Positions 1 to 7,665 of a stretch of DNA of 14,037 nt are shown one piece after another. This DNA is from Coriobacteriia bacterium. Lineage in GTDB: Bacteria > Actinomycetota > Coriobacteriia > WRKU01. Every line of letters begins with the position of its first letter. The stretch's first letter is position 1. The DNA lies in NCBI GenBank assembly GCA_009784095.1, contig WRDL01000027.1, positions 1-14,037 of the forward strand. Direction: 5' to 3'. A program made the translations under genes and the position numbers. The notes under the pieces were generated by a model. The model saw only the letters and a list, made by a program, of their open reading frames with translations, had not been told where the DNA came from and ran no database searches.

Positions 1-635
1 ACGGTAGCCTCTTCTTGATGAAGTTGCGGGCTCTCAGGCATGCCGCTGACCAGTGCGGGAGCGTCTCCCTCGATCTTGTAGGTGACGTGGTAATACTCGT
101 TCGGAGTGAACACCCATTCACCGGTGAACTCAACGTCTCCCTCGGGCATTACAAAGCCGCCGCTCACTACGAGAGCGTCGTCGGTCTCCCAGCCGCTGAA
201 GGTCCAGGTACCAAGCAGATTATCATTATTGATCGTCGCGGTCGTCGTCGGAACGCTCGCTACCGTTACATTTGCTTCGCTTTGATAAGATTGCGGAGTA
301 TCAGGCATTTTGCTCACTGGTGTCGGTTGTGTACCGACAACACGATAAGATACCTCATGGACCGGATTCGGTGTAAACGTCCAACTTCCGACGAAGAGTA
401 CCGGCCCGTCCGGCATGATAAAGCTTCCCATCAGTACCGGGACATTGATCGTTTGCCATCCATTGAAGATCCAACGGCCGAGGATACCACTACCGTCATC
501 GGTCGCTGACGATGTCGGATACCCTGCTACCTCAACGAGCGCGTCCCTTTGATGACTCTGTGGAGACGCGGGTAGACCGCTCACCGTCGCGGTAGCTGGT
601 CTCGAGCCGCTTACCTCATACGATACGCTATAGAA
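1..635 (-). repeat. Three tandem SHIRT-like protein repeats of about 90 residues (third one partial)
   Basis: Within the surface protein, residues 779-868, 870-957 and 959 onward align with each other. Each opens with V(S/T)Y followed by a G..P pair, continues with a (M/L)P..PQ..Q motif and an alternating V.V strand, then has W.F.GW about 50 residues in, and closes with (I/V)MP followed by an aromatic G.W strand and FTPN. The start-to-start spacing is 91 and then 89 residues, so the copies have diverged but keep register. This matches the stalk-forming SHIRT type of domain found in tandem in Gram-positive surface proteins; the family assignment comes from recalled motif shape, not from a search. 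The third copy is cut by the window edge and more copies may follow. Confidence 0.72.
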
Positions 636-2969
636 TGGATTTGGTTCCCACATAGCGTAAAGATCAAGATTATCTGAGTAGGAATATTCGAAGGTCTCCT
701 CGTCAGAGTATGAAATACCACTTCCATCGGCTCTGTTGTTCCAGCCGTTGAAGTAATGGAGATAGCGAGAGTATTGATTCGGCGAGAGCGTCACTTCGTC
801 ACCGATGTCAAAACCATCGGTATTCGTCATCGCTCCAATCGCATCGAACGAATTGGCATGATAGAAGATCACCGGGGTCACTTTGAGGATACCGAGATCA
901 TCGACGAAACGATAATCACGCGTCACATCGTCCCCATACTCATCCCTGATGATCGCCGAATAACCATTCTGACTCGATCCGGGATCGGTCTGAGAACCGG
1001 TGACCGTGATCTCGATCTCGTGACCGAGAAAACTCAACAGCCCCACTTTGTCGTCAGGTATCGTGCCTTCACTTTCGTTGTAGGTGTATTCAGGTCTTTG
1101 GAGAGCAGAGCCATCCCAGATCTTTTCGGCACTCGGGGTGCTGATATCGATCGGGCGCGGGATGATCTCAAGCTTACCGTGGATTGTCACTGCCGCACCC
1201 AGCTCATTGGTGATGTCTACCCATTGTTTACCGTCGATCGTTACGGGAGTTCCAGGATATCCATTCGGATCCCAGTTCTCATCGAAATTGGTGTAGAGGA
1301 TCTTATAGCCACTCACGAGTTCGAGAACTTGCTCGTACGTGCCGACATTGATACCTGCAGGATCGACCAGATGCATTCCGAGACCTTTATCCGAGTTAGG
1401 ATTCGCGATGAACATATAATCATCGGTCTTTACTTCATCAAATCGATTAGGCCAATCGATCACGAAGAATTCATCTGCATCAAGAAAATCAGAAAGGCTT
1501 TGGGGTCGACCGTTATAGACGGTCTGTGATTCTTCACCATAGACTCCACGGATGATCCAGGTGACATGTTCATCTTTCTCATAATAGAGTCTCAGATAAA
1601 GCTCTATCTTGTTAGGATTGACGATCACACCGGAGATGATCTCATCAGGATGCCCCGGTACATAGTTGTAGCCAAATATCGTGATCGGACGAGCTGTCAC
1701 GGTCTGGTTGGTGAAACCAACGCCGGGAACAGTCGCTCGAAGTACTGGAGTGTTCGGTATACCGTTGGGATCGAGATCGTACACATAGTGTTCTGTTACG
1801 TAATTGATATTGGTAAAACGAAGAGGCATATCCCAAATTGAGTGGGGCCTGTTTCCTTCGTTCACGATGTTCAAGCTTGGCGAGCCCACGATGATCGTTT
1901 CGGCGACCGCGGACGCCGGAATGACTACACGGAACACGCGATACTGTCTGAAGGGATTCGTTTGTGCGGTCCACGTCGCGACCGGCACACCCGCTAACCC
2001 CGCGTAACTCATATACGACGCACTGTGGATGAAGTTCTTATTCTGCGAGTAGGCGAGGAAGAAGAGGGATACGTTACCTTCATTGTCAACGCTGAAGTAG
2101 ACGTAATCTAGAAACGTCTGACCGTTAAGGGACACGTTATCGAATTCAAGGAGCACCGAATCCGCTGGCAAGGACCAACCTGATTGCAAAGCCATGACCG
2201 AAAGCGCCGAGCTCCAGTTATGGCTGTCGTTATAGATCACCCATTGTGCAGTGTAGGTCATATCATCAGTAACTCGTGTCGTCGCGTTGACCGTAGGACT
2301 CCAACGGTTGAATCGGTAGCCGGGCTTTGGGGAGAACGTTGGCGCGATGCTTTGCACCAAGGTGCCATCCGGCACATTTTCCACCACTCGATCATTGTTC
2401 GTGCTATTGTTACCTGCTTCAAAGGTGACCGTCCAGGTCTCGCCTATCTCTTCTGTTGCCGCTGCAATACCGAGAAATGTGGTAGCAGGTTTAACAGCAT
2501 CCGCAACACTTGTCGTAGTCTCCTCGCTAAAGAGAGAGACCTCGCTTTCAAGAGGCAATACCGATGCGACGATCATCTCATCCGTTTTGGCCCATTTGGC
2601 GACGAATTCAAGATCCTCGTCGACGACATCGGTCGGCTCCCATTCGGGAGTCCAGCGAACGAACGAGTTGCCGGGTTCGGCGGTCAGATCGGGTGCGATA
2701 TCTTCTATCAGCGTCCCGCGCGCAACTTTGGTCAGGACAAGATCGTCTTCGACCGCTTCGTCGCCCACTTTGAAGACAACGGTGTAGTCACTGTTGCTTT
2801 CAAGTGTTACTGCGATACCCGGTACCATACCGAGCATGAGAGCCGCAAGTAGAGTCGCGGACAAGAACAAAGAGAGAACGCTCTTCTTGAGCATCTTCCT
2901 CGTTCTCTGTTTTGACAGATGCACGTTGGGATAAGCCTCTTGGAATGATTGGTTGATTCGAGCTTCCAT
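1..2969 (-). CDS. Large modular surface protein (putative adhesin), 3' end beyond the window
   Basis: The frame is open from an ATG at 2969 to the left edge, giving 989 complete residues and no stop. The start follows a GAGAGGA Shine-Dalgarno site 7 bases upstream; ATG at 2894 (residue 26) is an alternative. A long basic N-region (K/R around 20-29) and a hydrophobic stretch (about 31-53) form a secretion signal. By sequence pattern, the modules in order are: two InlB B-repeat-like domains (about 61-128 and 178-243, each ending in an aromatic-rich strand such as AKW or AQW); an unassigned segment (about 245-388); a MucBP-like module (about 388-466, ending in LYYEKDE); two MBG/YDG-like modules (about 470-603 with VYNG, and 603-699 with IWDG and TGSQTDPGSS); another InlB-like unit (700-775); then three SHIRT-like repeats. 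Such proteins are usually exported adhesins fixed to the wall by an LPXTG sorting signal, but that end is not in view. Ligand unknown. Confidence 0.88.
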   Translation of the reverse strand, partial: MEARINQSFQEAYPNVHLSKQRTRKMLKKSVLSLFLSATLLAALMLGMVPGIAVTLESNSDYTVVFKVGDEAVEDDLVLTKVARGTLIEDIAPDLTAEPGNSFVRWTPEWEPTDVVDEDLEFVAKWAKTDEMIVASVLPLESEVSLFSEETTTSVADAVKPATTFLGIAAATEEIGETWTVTFEAGNNSTNNDRVVENVPDGTLVQSIAPTFSPKPGYRFNRWSPTVNATTRVTDDMTYTAQWVIYNDSHNWSSALSVMALQSGWSLPADSVLLEFDNVSLNGQTFLDYVYFSVDNEGNVSLFFLAYSQNKNFIHSASYMSYAGLAGVPVATWTAQTNPFRQYRVFRVVIPASAVAETIIVGSPSLNIVNEGNRPHSIWDMPLRFTNINYVTEHYVYDLDPNGIPNTPVLRATVPGVGFTNQTVTARPITIFGYNYVPGHPDEIISGVIVNPNKIELYLRLYYEKDEHVTWIIRGVYGEESQTVYNGRPQSLSDFLDADEFFVIDWPNRFDEVKTDDYMFIANPNSDKGLGMHLVDPAGINVGTYEQVLELVSGYKILYTNFDENWDPNGYPGTPVTIDGKQWVDITNELGAAVTIHGKLEIIPRPIDISTPSAEKIWDGSALQRPEYTYNESEGTIPDDKVGLLSFLGHEIEITVTGSQTDPGSSQNGYSAIIRDEYGDDVTRDYRFVDDLGILKVTPVIFYHANSFDAIGAMTNTDGFDIGDEVTLSPNQYSRYLHYFNGWNNRADGSGISYSDEETFEYSYSDNLDLYAMWEPNPFYSVSYEVSGSRPATATVSGLPASPQSHQRDALVEVAGYPTSSATDDGSGILGRWIFNGWQTINVPVLMGSFIMPDGPVLFVGSWTFTPNPVHEVSYRVVGTQPTPVSKMPDTPQSYQSEANVTVASVPTTTATINNDNLLGTWTFSGWETDDALVVSGGFVMPEGDVEFTGEWVFTPNEYYHVTYKIEGDAPALVSGMPESPQLHQEEAT

Positions 2970-2995
2970 GAGCCGTTCCTCTCTAGAGTGCCGAG

Positions 2996-3005
2996 ATGGC
3001 GCCAT
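2996..3005. promoter_or_regulatory. 10-bp perfect palindrome in the surface-protein leader
   Basis: The sequence ATGGCGCCAT is self-complementary and lies 27 bases upstream of the ATG at 2969, just ahead of the Shine-Dalgarno site. It could be an operator half-site pair or a small RNA hairpin; nothing else supports either role. Confidence 0.25.
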
Positions 3006-3024
3006 AAAATAATTCAGTTGTTGG

Positions 3025-3043
3025 GATACGAATTCCACGTATC
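3025..3043. promoter_or_regulatory. Inverted repeat upstream of the surface protein (candidate operator)
   Basis: GATACG and CGTATC arms of 6 bases flank a 7-base AT-rich spacer, about 55 bases before the surface-protein start. Slightly further upstream on the minus strand is a TATACT hexamer (3075-3070) that resembles a -10 box but lacks a convincing -35 partner. An arrangement of this size fits a dimeric repressor or activator site, but chance is possible for a 6-base arm. Confidence 0.3.
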
Positions 3044-3159
3044 GAAACAGACATTTACCAGATATGAAGAGTATACGAAGTGAGCAGGTCGATAGCTACG
3101 TTTGTGCGGATTTGGGTCTGAACGACAGTATCTAAGGTACAAACGACACTAACTGACTG

Positions 3160-3187
3160 AAAAAGCCCCTCTTGTGAAGAAGGGCTT
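3160..3187 (-). terminator. Rho-independent terminator of rplU-rpmA
   Basis: On the minus strand, AAGCCCTTCTT and AAGAGGGGCTT form an 11-base stem (one T-G wobble) around a CAC loop. A run of five T follows, ending at 3160. It lies about 30 bases past the rpmA stop, and separates the ribosomal pair from the downstream surface-protein gene. Confidence 0.88.
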
Positions 3188-3218
3188 CATATTGTTTTAT
3201 TAAATTGCTCGAATCAAA

Positions 3219-3485
3219 TTACGATTCGGCACCTGCTTTGACAGGTCTGATATTTACTTTCCGCTTCACGCCTTGTGTGAAGTCCACGTTGCCATCGCTG
3301 AGAGCGAAAAGCGTATCGTCACCTCCGCGACCGACAAGTTCCCCCGGGTGAAAATGTGTTCCGCGTTGTCTGACGAGTACCGTACCGGTGGTCACATACT
3401 CACCTTGAAACCTTTTGACGCCCAAGCGCTTGGCACGCGAGTCGCGACCATTTCGAGTTGAGCCTAATCCTTTTTTATGCGCCAT
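3219..3485 (-). CDS. rpmA: 50S ribosomal protein L27
   Basis: Small basic protein of 88 residues, the normal length for bL27, which reaches toward the peptidyl transferase centre of the large ribosomal subunit. The N-terminus reads MAHKKGLGSTRNGRDS, the mature form of the family. It therefore lacks the extra leader that many Firmicutes carry and remove with the Prp protease, an argument against a Firmicute origin. The characteristic GTHFHPGELVGRGGDDTLFAL core is present in slightly varied form. The start is an ATG preceded by an AGGTGG Shine-Dalgarno site about 8 bases away. It follows rplU by 12 bases and is clearly co-transcribed with it, and a strong terminator follows. In many genomes obgE comes next; here it does not. 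Confidence 0.97.
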   Translation of the reverse strand: MAHKKGLGSTRNGRDSRAKRLGVKRFQGEYVTTGTVLVRQRGTHFHPGELVGRGGDDTLFALSDGNVDFTQGVKRKVNIRPVKAGAES

Positions 3486-3497
3486 TTATCTCACCAC

Positions 3498-3806
3498 CTA
3501 CTTTGATATCTTTGCAATGCGCAACGCCGTCTTATCCTGGCGATGTCCACGAAGCCTCTTGTATCCCTTACGTTTCTTGAATTTGAATACGATCACTTTG
3601 TCATCTTTGAACTGATCGACTATCTCACCGGTGACATTTGCTTTGGCGAGTTTCTCACCATCAACGATAAGATCTTTTCCGTCATAGAGAGCAATGACCT
3701 CGAGATCAACTTTCTTGCCAACCTCGCTATCGAGTTTCTCTACCGCGATGACATCGTCTTTCTCGACTTTGTATTGCTTTCCACCTGTTTTTACGACCGC
3801 GTACAT
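3498..3806 (-). CDS. rplU: 50S ribosomal protein L21
   Basis: The 102-residue product is standard length for bL21, a 23S rRNA-binding protein of the large subunit. It begins MYAVVKTGGKQYKV, the hallmark N-terminus, and ends in a basic tail with GYKRLRGHRQ and TALRI motifs. I place the start at the ATG at 3806, not at the upstream in-frame codon at 3839, because family members begin at MYAVV and a GGAGAGG Shine-Dalgarno site sits 7 bases ahead. It is the first gene of a two-gene operon with rpmA and has its own promoter in the gap behind smpB. Confidence 0.97.
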   Translation of the reverse strand: MYAVVKTGGKQYKVEKDDVIAVEKLDSEVGKKVDLEVIALYDGKDLIVDGEKLAKANVTGEIVDQFKDDKVIVFKFKKRKGYKRLRGHRQDKTALRIAKISK

Positions 3807-3858
3807 CCTTAAGCCTCTCCATAAAGAACAATTACGCAAACGAATTTCGCAAGGAACT

Positions 3859-3888
3859 ATTCTACCTGATTTTGCCTCTGATTCACAA
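3859..3888 (-). promoter_or_regulatory. Probable sigma-70-type promoter for rplU-rpmA
   Basis: On the minus strand, TTGTGA (3888-3883) and TAGAAT (3864-3859) are separated by 18 bases and lie about 50 bases before the rplU start. Both boxes are close to the TTGACA/TATAAT consensus. The rest of the 186-base gap after smpB shows no gene and no convincing terminator, so some read-through from smpB is possible. Confidence 0.6.
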
Positions 3889-3992
3889 ACTAATTATTTC
3901 TCAGACGTGTGTTGGCGGTCACTTGGAGGATCCGAAAGATATCCACCTACGCATTTATGAGCAAGAAGGGCCTGGGGCTCGAGTAGAAAGCA

Positions 3993-4472
3993 TTACTGGT
4001 AGCGCGCTTTAATTTCGCGTTCCACGTCGCGTGCGGCGTCGCGTTTCGCGATATCGTGACGCTTATCGTAGAGCTTCTTACCTTTTGCGAGACCCAGCTC
4101 TATCTTGACTCGATTCTCCGGCGAGAAATATGCTTTCGTGGGGACCAATGTGTAGCCCTGTTCGTTGATCTTTGCCGCCAAGGTGCGTATCTGCTTTTTA
4201 TGGAGAAGAAGTTTGCGATCCCGCGTGGGGTCGACTTCACCGGTGGAGCCATGACTGTACGGCTTGATATGCATTCCGATGACCCAGACCTCGTTACCAC
4301 GCACCGTAGCGTAGCTCTCGCGAAGTGTTAATCCATTCTCGCGGATGGATTTTATCTCGGTGCCGGTCAGGACGATTCCACACTCATAGGTCATCTCGAT
4401 GCTGAATTCGTGGAAAGCCTTCTTGTTCGATGCGATACGTCTGCTATCGCCCTTATCCTTCTTGATGGCCAC
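3993..4472 (-). CDS. smpB: SsrA-binding protein SmpB
   Basis: SmpB binds tmRNA and delivers it to ribosomes stalled on broken messages for trans-translation. The product of about 159 residues shows the family pattern: a KKAFHEFSI segment near the N-terminus, TGTEIKSIR, YSHGSTGEVDPTRDRKLLLHK in the middle of the OB-fold, and a basic C-terminal tail with KKLYDKR, which inserts into the mRNA channel. Two GTG codons stand in tandem at 4475 and 4472. The AAGGAG Shine-Dalgarno site (4482-4477) leaves 1 base before the first and 4 before the second, so I favour the second. The site overlaps the stop codon of the M42 peptidase gene, which suggests translational coupling. No tmRNA gene is visible in the 186 bases that follow, which is too short for one. 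Confidence 0.96.
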   Translation of the reverse strand: MAIKKDKGDSRRIASNKKAFHEFSIEMTYECGIVLTGTEIKSIRENGLTLRESYATVRGNEVWVIGMHIKPYSHGSTGEVDPTRDRKLLLHKKQIRTLAAKINEQGYTLVPTKAYFSPENRVKIELGLAKGKKLYDKRHDIAKRDAARDVEREIKARYQ

Positions 4473-4480
4473 CACACTCC

Positions 4481-5548
4481 TTACCGAGGAGTGAAGTCTA
4501 TATCAGCGGTTAGACCAAGTACGAAATGCGTCAACAGTTTGACCGCATCATCGAGATCATTGAGTGCAAGTACCTCTGATGGAGTATGCATATAGCGGAG
4601 CGGAATGGAGAGCAACCCTGTGATCTTTCCGCTACGCACCAACTGCATGGAGTTCGCGTCGGTGCCGGTACCGCGCGGTTCAGCCTGTACGCTGTAGTCT
4701 ATGTTTGCGCTCTTTGCTGCGTCGATCAAGCGGGTGAACAGTATGGGATTGATATTGGGCCCGCGCGCGATGATCGGTCCTGAACCGATCTTGAAGTGGC
4801 CGTGGGTGCTCTTCTCGATACTGGGATAGTCGGTCGCATGGGTCACATCGATCGCGATGCCGATATCGGGGTCAACACCGAAGGTGGATGCTTTCGCACC
4901 TCGTCCGCCGATCTCCTCCATCGTCGTTCCAACGATATAGAGATCACTCGCGCTTCTGCCAGCTTTTTTGACCTCTTCGAGCACACGTACCACGATCCAC
5001 GCGCCCATCTTGTCGTCAAGCGCCCGTGAGACCACCAGACCATCGCCGAACTTCTCCATGCCCACACCGTACGTTATCACATCGCCGATCGCGATTCTCT
5101 CCTTCACGTCTTCGGCGGTAAGACCGACATCGACGAACAGCTTATCGAGCTTTGTGACCGTCTTGCGCTCATCCTCGTCGATGAGATGGATCGGTTTTCG
5201 ACCGATCACACCGCGAAGGATACCATCTGCGGTATGGACATCTACCCGCATACCGGGTAATACCGCAGCATCGATACCACCGACCGGTTTGATGCTCAGA
5301 TAGCCCTCATCGTTGATGTAGTGGACGATCATACCGACCTCATCGATATGACCAGCGAGCATGATGCTCGGTGCGCCTTCTGAAGTTCCCTTCAGCTTTG
5401 CAGTGACCGAACCGAGCACATCGGTGTGCACTTCATCGGCTACCTTCTCAACGCGCTTGCGCACGATACCGGCAGCAGGTTGTTCGTATCCCGATGGAGA
5501 AGGAGCTTCTACAAGCTCCTTCAGAAAGTTAAAATCCTGTGCCCTCAT
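4481..5548 (-). CDS. M42 family metallo-aminopeptidase (glutamyl aminopeptidase/endoglucanase-like)
   Basis: A 355-residue cytoplasmic protein, the usual length for the M42 family, whose members form large tetrahedral complexes that trim peptides from the N-terminus using two metal ions. The expected ligands are visible: H67 in AGHIDEVG, the RALDDK aspartates at 178-179, the catalytic and metal-binding glutamates 211-212 in MEEIGGRG, D234 in AIDVTHA and H321 in RYMHTPSE. No signal peptide is seen. The ATG overlaps the stop of the upstream protease gene as ATGA, with a GGGAG ribosome-binding site 7 bases ahead, so the two are translationally coupled. A role in finishing the breakdown of peptides is family knowledge; exact substrate preference cannot be read here. 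Members have often been misnamed cellulases. Confidence 0.93.
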   Translation of the reverse strand: MRAQDFNFLKELVEAPSPSGYEQPAAGIVRKRVEKVADEVHTDVLGSVTAKLKGTSEGAPSIMLAGHIDEVGMIVHYINDEGYLSIKPVGGIDAAVLPGMRVDVHTADGILRGVIGRKPIHLIDEDERKTVTKLDKLFVDVGLTAEDVKERIAIGDVITYGVGMEKFGDGLVVSRALDDKMGAWIVVRVLEEVKKAGRSASDLYIVGTTMEEIGGRGAKASTFGVDPDIGIAIDVTHATDYPSIEKSTHGHFKIGSGPIIARGPNINPILFTRLIDAAKSANIDYSVQAEPRGTGTDANSMQLVRSGKITGLLSIPLRYMHTPSEVLALNDLDDAVKLLTHFVLGLTADIDFTPR

Positions 5549-6744
5549 CGCAGATCTCCCAAAATCTTTATAGCCTCTTGGAGCTGTATGTCGGTCTCAA
5601 GTTCCTTTTGCGCGCCCAGAGTCATGGGGATCTCCACATCGGGTGATACCCCGACGTCGTTGATCACCGTGCCGTTGGGGCTGAGGTAGTGGGCGGTCGT
5701 CATCAGGATCGCACCGTCCTTATAGTTGAGAAGTGTCTGGACACTACCCTTTCCGAATGTCTTCATACCGACCAGCGTTCCGCGTTCGTGATCGTGTATC
5801 GCACCGGCAACGATCTCTGATGCTGAAGCACTGTTCTCATCGATAAGGATAACAAGAGGCTCGCTGGGAAGCGTTGTGTCTCCCACTGATTCGAGTATCG
5901 TCTCTCCATCAACGCGTGATTCTACCTTCACGATCACGCCACTCTCTATGAAGATCGAGGAGATCGAGATCGCCTGACGCAGATCTCCGCCGGGATTCTC
6001 ACGAAGATCGAGGATGAACTTCTTCGCGCCTTGCGCTTTAAGGCTCTTGATATCTTCTCTGACGGCATCCCCACTGACAAGATTGAACTCGAATAGACGG
6101 ATGTATCCGATATCACCCTCATAGAGCTCGGCTTTGGTGACCGGGACTTGTATGACCGCACGCTCGATAGTCACGGTATACGGGACTCCGAGTGGATAAC
6201 GCATGTTCATCGTATCTTCTTCGGTGTATGGTCGACAGAGCGTGATGGTGACGGTCGTCCCGGGCTCGCCCTTCACGAGACGCTGGATCTCCTGGGTCGT
6301 CCAGGAATCTCGCTGTATGCCGTCTATCTCGAAGAACCAGTCCCCGTTCTCGATGCCGGCGCGCGCAGCTGGTGTGTCTTCGTAGACCTGCGCGACACGC
6401 ACGTTCCCGTTCTCTTCGGCAAGGACGACACCGATACCCCCGAAGCTGCCTTCCATGGTCTCACTGTAACTCTTGAAGTCATCAGCGGGCATATAACGCG
6501 CGTAACGGTCCCCATTACTCTGAAGCAGTCCGTTGATCGCGCCGACCGTCGCGGTCGTTTCATCGGGTGGATCGAGCGCTTGGCGCTGCATCAACGCAAA
6601 GACAGAATCGACCCCGCTGCTCAACACTGAAGGCTGGGTGAACATGCCGAGCTTTGCGCTGAGCAGGAACCCCGCGAGAAATCCTCCGAGGATCCCCAGA
6701 ACCACGACACCGATAACGAGAAAGATCTTTAAGGCACGTGACAT
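5545..6744 (-). CDS. ctpA: Membrane-anchored S41 C-terminal processing peptidase with PDZ domain
   Basis: A 399-residue serine protease of the CtpA/CtpB/Prc family, which cleaves protein C-termini outside the membrane. One N-terminal membrane anchor (about residues 7-29) is followed by a PDZ domain (about 97-175, containing SFGGIGVVL and AARAGI) and the S41 catalytic domain. The Ser-Lys-Gln triad is inferred from family spacing: S307 in SASASE, K332 in FGKGS and Q336, with the family's 25-residue Ser-Lys and 4-residue Lys-Gln distances. LRENPGGDL is also typical. The start follows an AGGA site that overlaps the ftsX stop, and 6 bases separate the genes. Its place behind ftsEX suggests work on envelope or cell-wall proteins, but the substrate is unknown. 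Confidence 0.95.
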   Translation of the reverse strand: MSRALKIFLVIGVVVLGILGGFLAGFLLSAKLGMFTQPSVLSSGVDSVFALMQRQALDPPDETTATVGAINGLLQSNGDRYARYMPADDFKSYSETMEGSFGGIGVVLAEENGNVRVAQVYEDTPAARAGIENGDWFFEIDGIQRDSWTTQEIQRLVKGEPGTTVTITLCRPYTEEDTMNMRYPLGVPYTVTIERAVIQVPVTKAELYEGDIGYIRLFEFNLVSGDAVREDIKSLKAQGAKKFILDLRENPGGDLRQAISISSIFIESGVIVKVESRVDGETILESVGDTTLPSEPLVILIDENSASASEIVAGAIHDHERGTLVGMKTFGKGSVQTLLNYKDGAILMTTAHYLSPNGTVINDVGVSPDVEIPMTLGAQKELETDIQLQEAIKILGDLR

Positions 6745-6750
6745 CGGATC

Positions 6751-7665
6751 CTACACCTTCAAGTATTTGCGCATAGCGATCCATGAACCGATGATACCGA
6801 TAAGGATTCCTCCCAGTGTGAGAAGCGCAGCGATCTGCCACATGATCGCATTCGGGACCGAGATGGCCATGAACGAGATCGCCTGCTGAATGCGTGGGAG
6901 ACCCCATACATGGAACGCGAAAAGCGTCGCAATAGCCAGAAGCGCACCGATGAGTGCTTGGAAGACTCCCTCAAGGATGAACGGTGCTCGGATGAACCAG
7001 TTACTCGCGCCTACCAGTCGCATGATGCCGATCTCCGCACGACGCGCATATATCGCCAGACGGATCGTATTATTGATAAATATCAACGAAACGAGCGCGA
7101 GCATGGCGACGAACGCGATACCGATATAACGCAATACGTTGGTAAACGCAAACAGACGCCTGACGGTCTCTTGACCGTAGTTAAGCGAACGAGAGGGATC
7201 GTCAGGTCGATCGGCGATGCGCATGAATGCGTCCGATGCTTTGATCTCCTCGACGACGAGCTCGATATCTTGCGCGTTGTTCAACTCGACATCGAGCGAT
7301 GCCGGAAGTGGATTACCTTCGATATTTGCGATGACCTCAGGAGATTGCTCCATGGTCTCCTTGAACTTCTCAAGCGCCTCATCCTTGGTCGTAAAGCTTA
7401 CGGTGCTGACCAAAGGATTGCTTTGGAGTTGGCGCTGTAGGACTTCGATGTCTTGCGACGGGGCATCATCGAGTATGAATACCTGTATGCTGACCTTGCT
7501 TTCAACATCTTCGACCAGTGAATTCACTACTGCTCCCGAATAGATCGATACTCCTACCAAGAGCAACGAGAGGAAGATCGTGATGATCGCACCCAGACTC
7601 ATGATCCAGTTGCGTCTGAAGCTGGTCGTAGCTTCGCCGAGGAGGTAGAGAGGATTAATCGACAT
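6751..7665 (-). CDS. ftsX: Cell division protein FtsX
   Basis: FtsX is the membrane partner of the ATPase FtsE; together they transmit a signal across the membrane that activates peptidoglycan hydrolases during division. The 304-residue product has the expected layout: a short cytoplasmic N-terminus, a first membrane helix (about 21-44), an extracellular loop of about 130 residues with the KDEAL and NPLPASLDV motifs, and three further helices (about 176-199, 228-252, 275-297). The RRAEIGIMRLVGAS segment after helix 2 is a family hallmark. I chose the ATG at 7665 (MSINPLYLL), which is inside the end of ftsE with an 11-base overlap and follows a G-rich ribosome-binding site. An upstream in-frame codon at 7758 would add 31 residues that only reflect the overlapping ftsE frame. 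Confidence 0.96.
   Translation of the reverse strand: MSINPLYLLGEATTSFRRNWIMSLGAIITIFLSLLLVGVSIYSGAVVNSLVEDVESKVSIQVFILDDAPSQDIEVLQRQLQSNPLVSTVSFTTKDEALEKFKETMEQSPEVIANIEGNPLPASLDVELNNAQDIELVVEEIKASDAFMRIADRPDDPSRSLNYGQETVRRLFAFTNVLRYIGIAFVAMLALVSLIFINNTIRLAIYARRAEIGIMRLVGASNWFIRAPFILEGVFQALIGALLAIATLFAFHVWGLPRIQQAISFMAISVPNAIMWQIAALLTLGGILIGIIGSWIAMRKYLKV

Noticed and set aside
756..1529. Long open frame of 257 codons on the plus strand
   Set aside because: It is a shadow of the minus-strand surface protein. Its product has an odd composition dominated by Ile, Arg and Asp, as expected from the reverse of GAT/ATC-rich codons, and shows no domain.
3807..3992. Possible tmRNA gene next to smpB
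   Set aside because: The gap is 186 bases, about half the length of a tmRNA, and shows no tRNA-like acceptor end or tag-coding frame.
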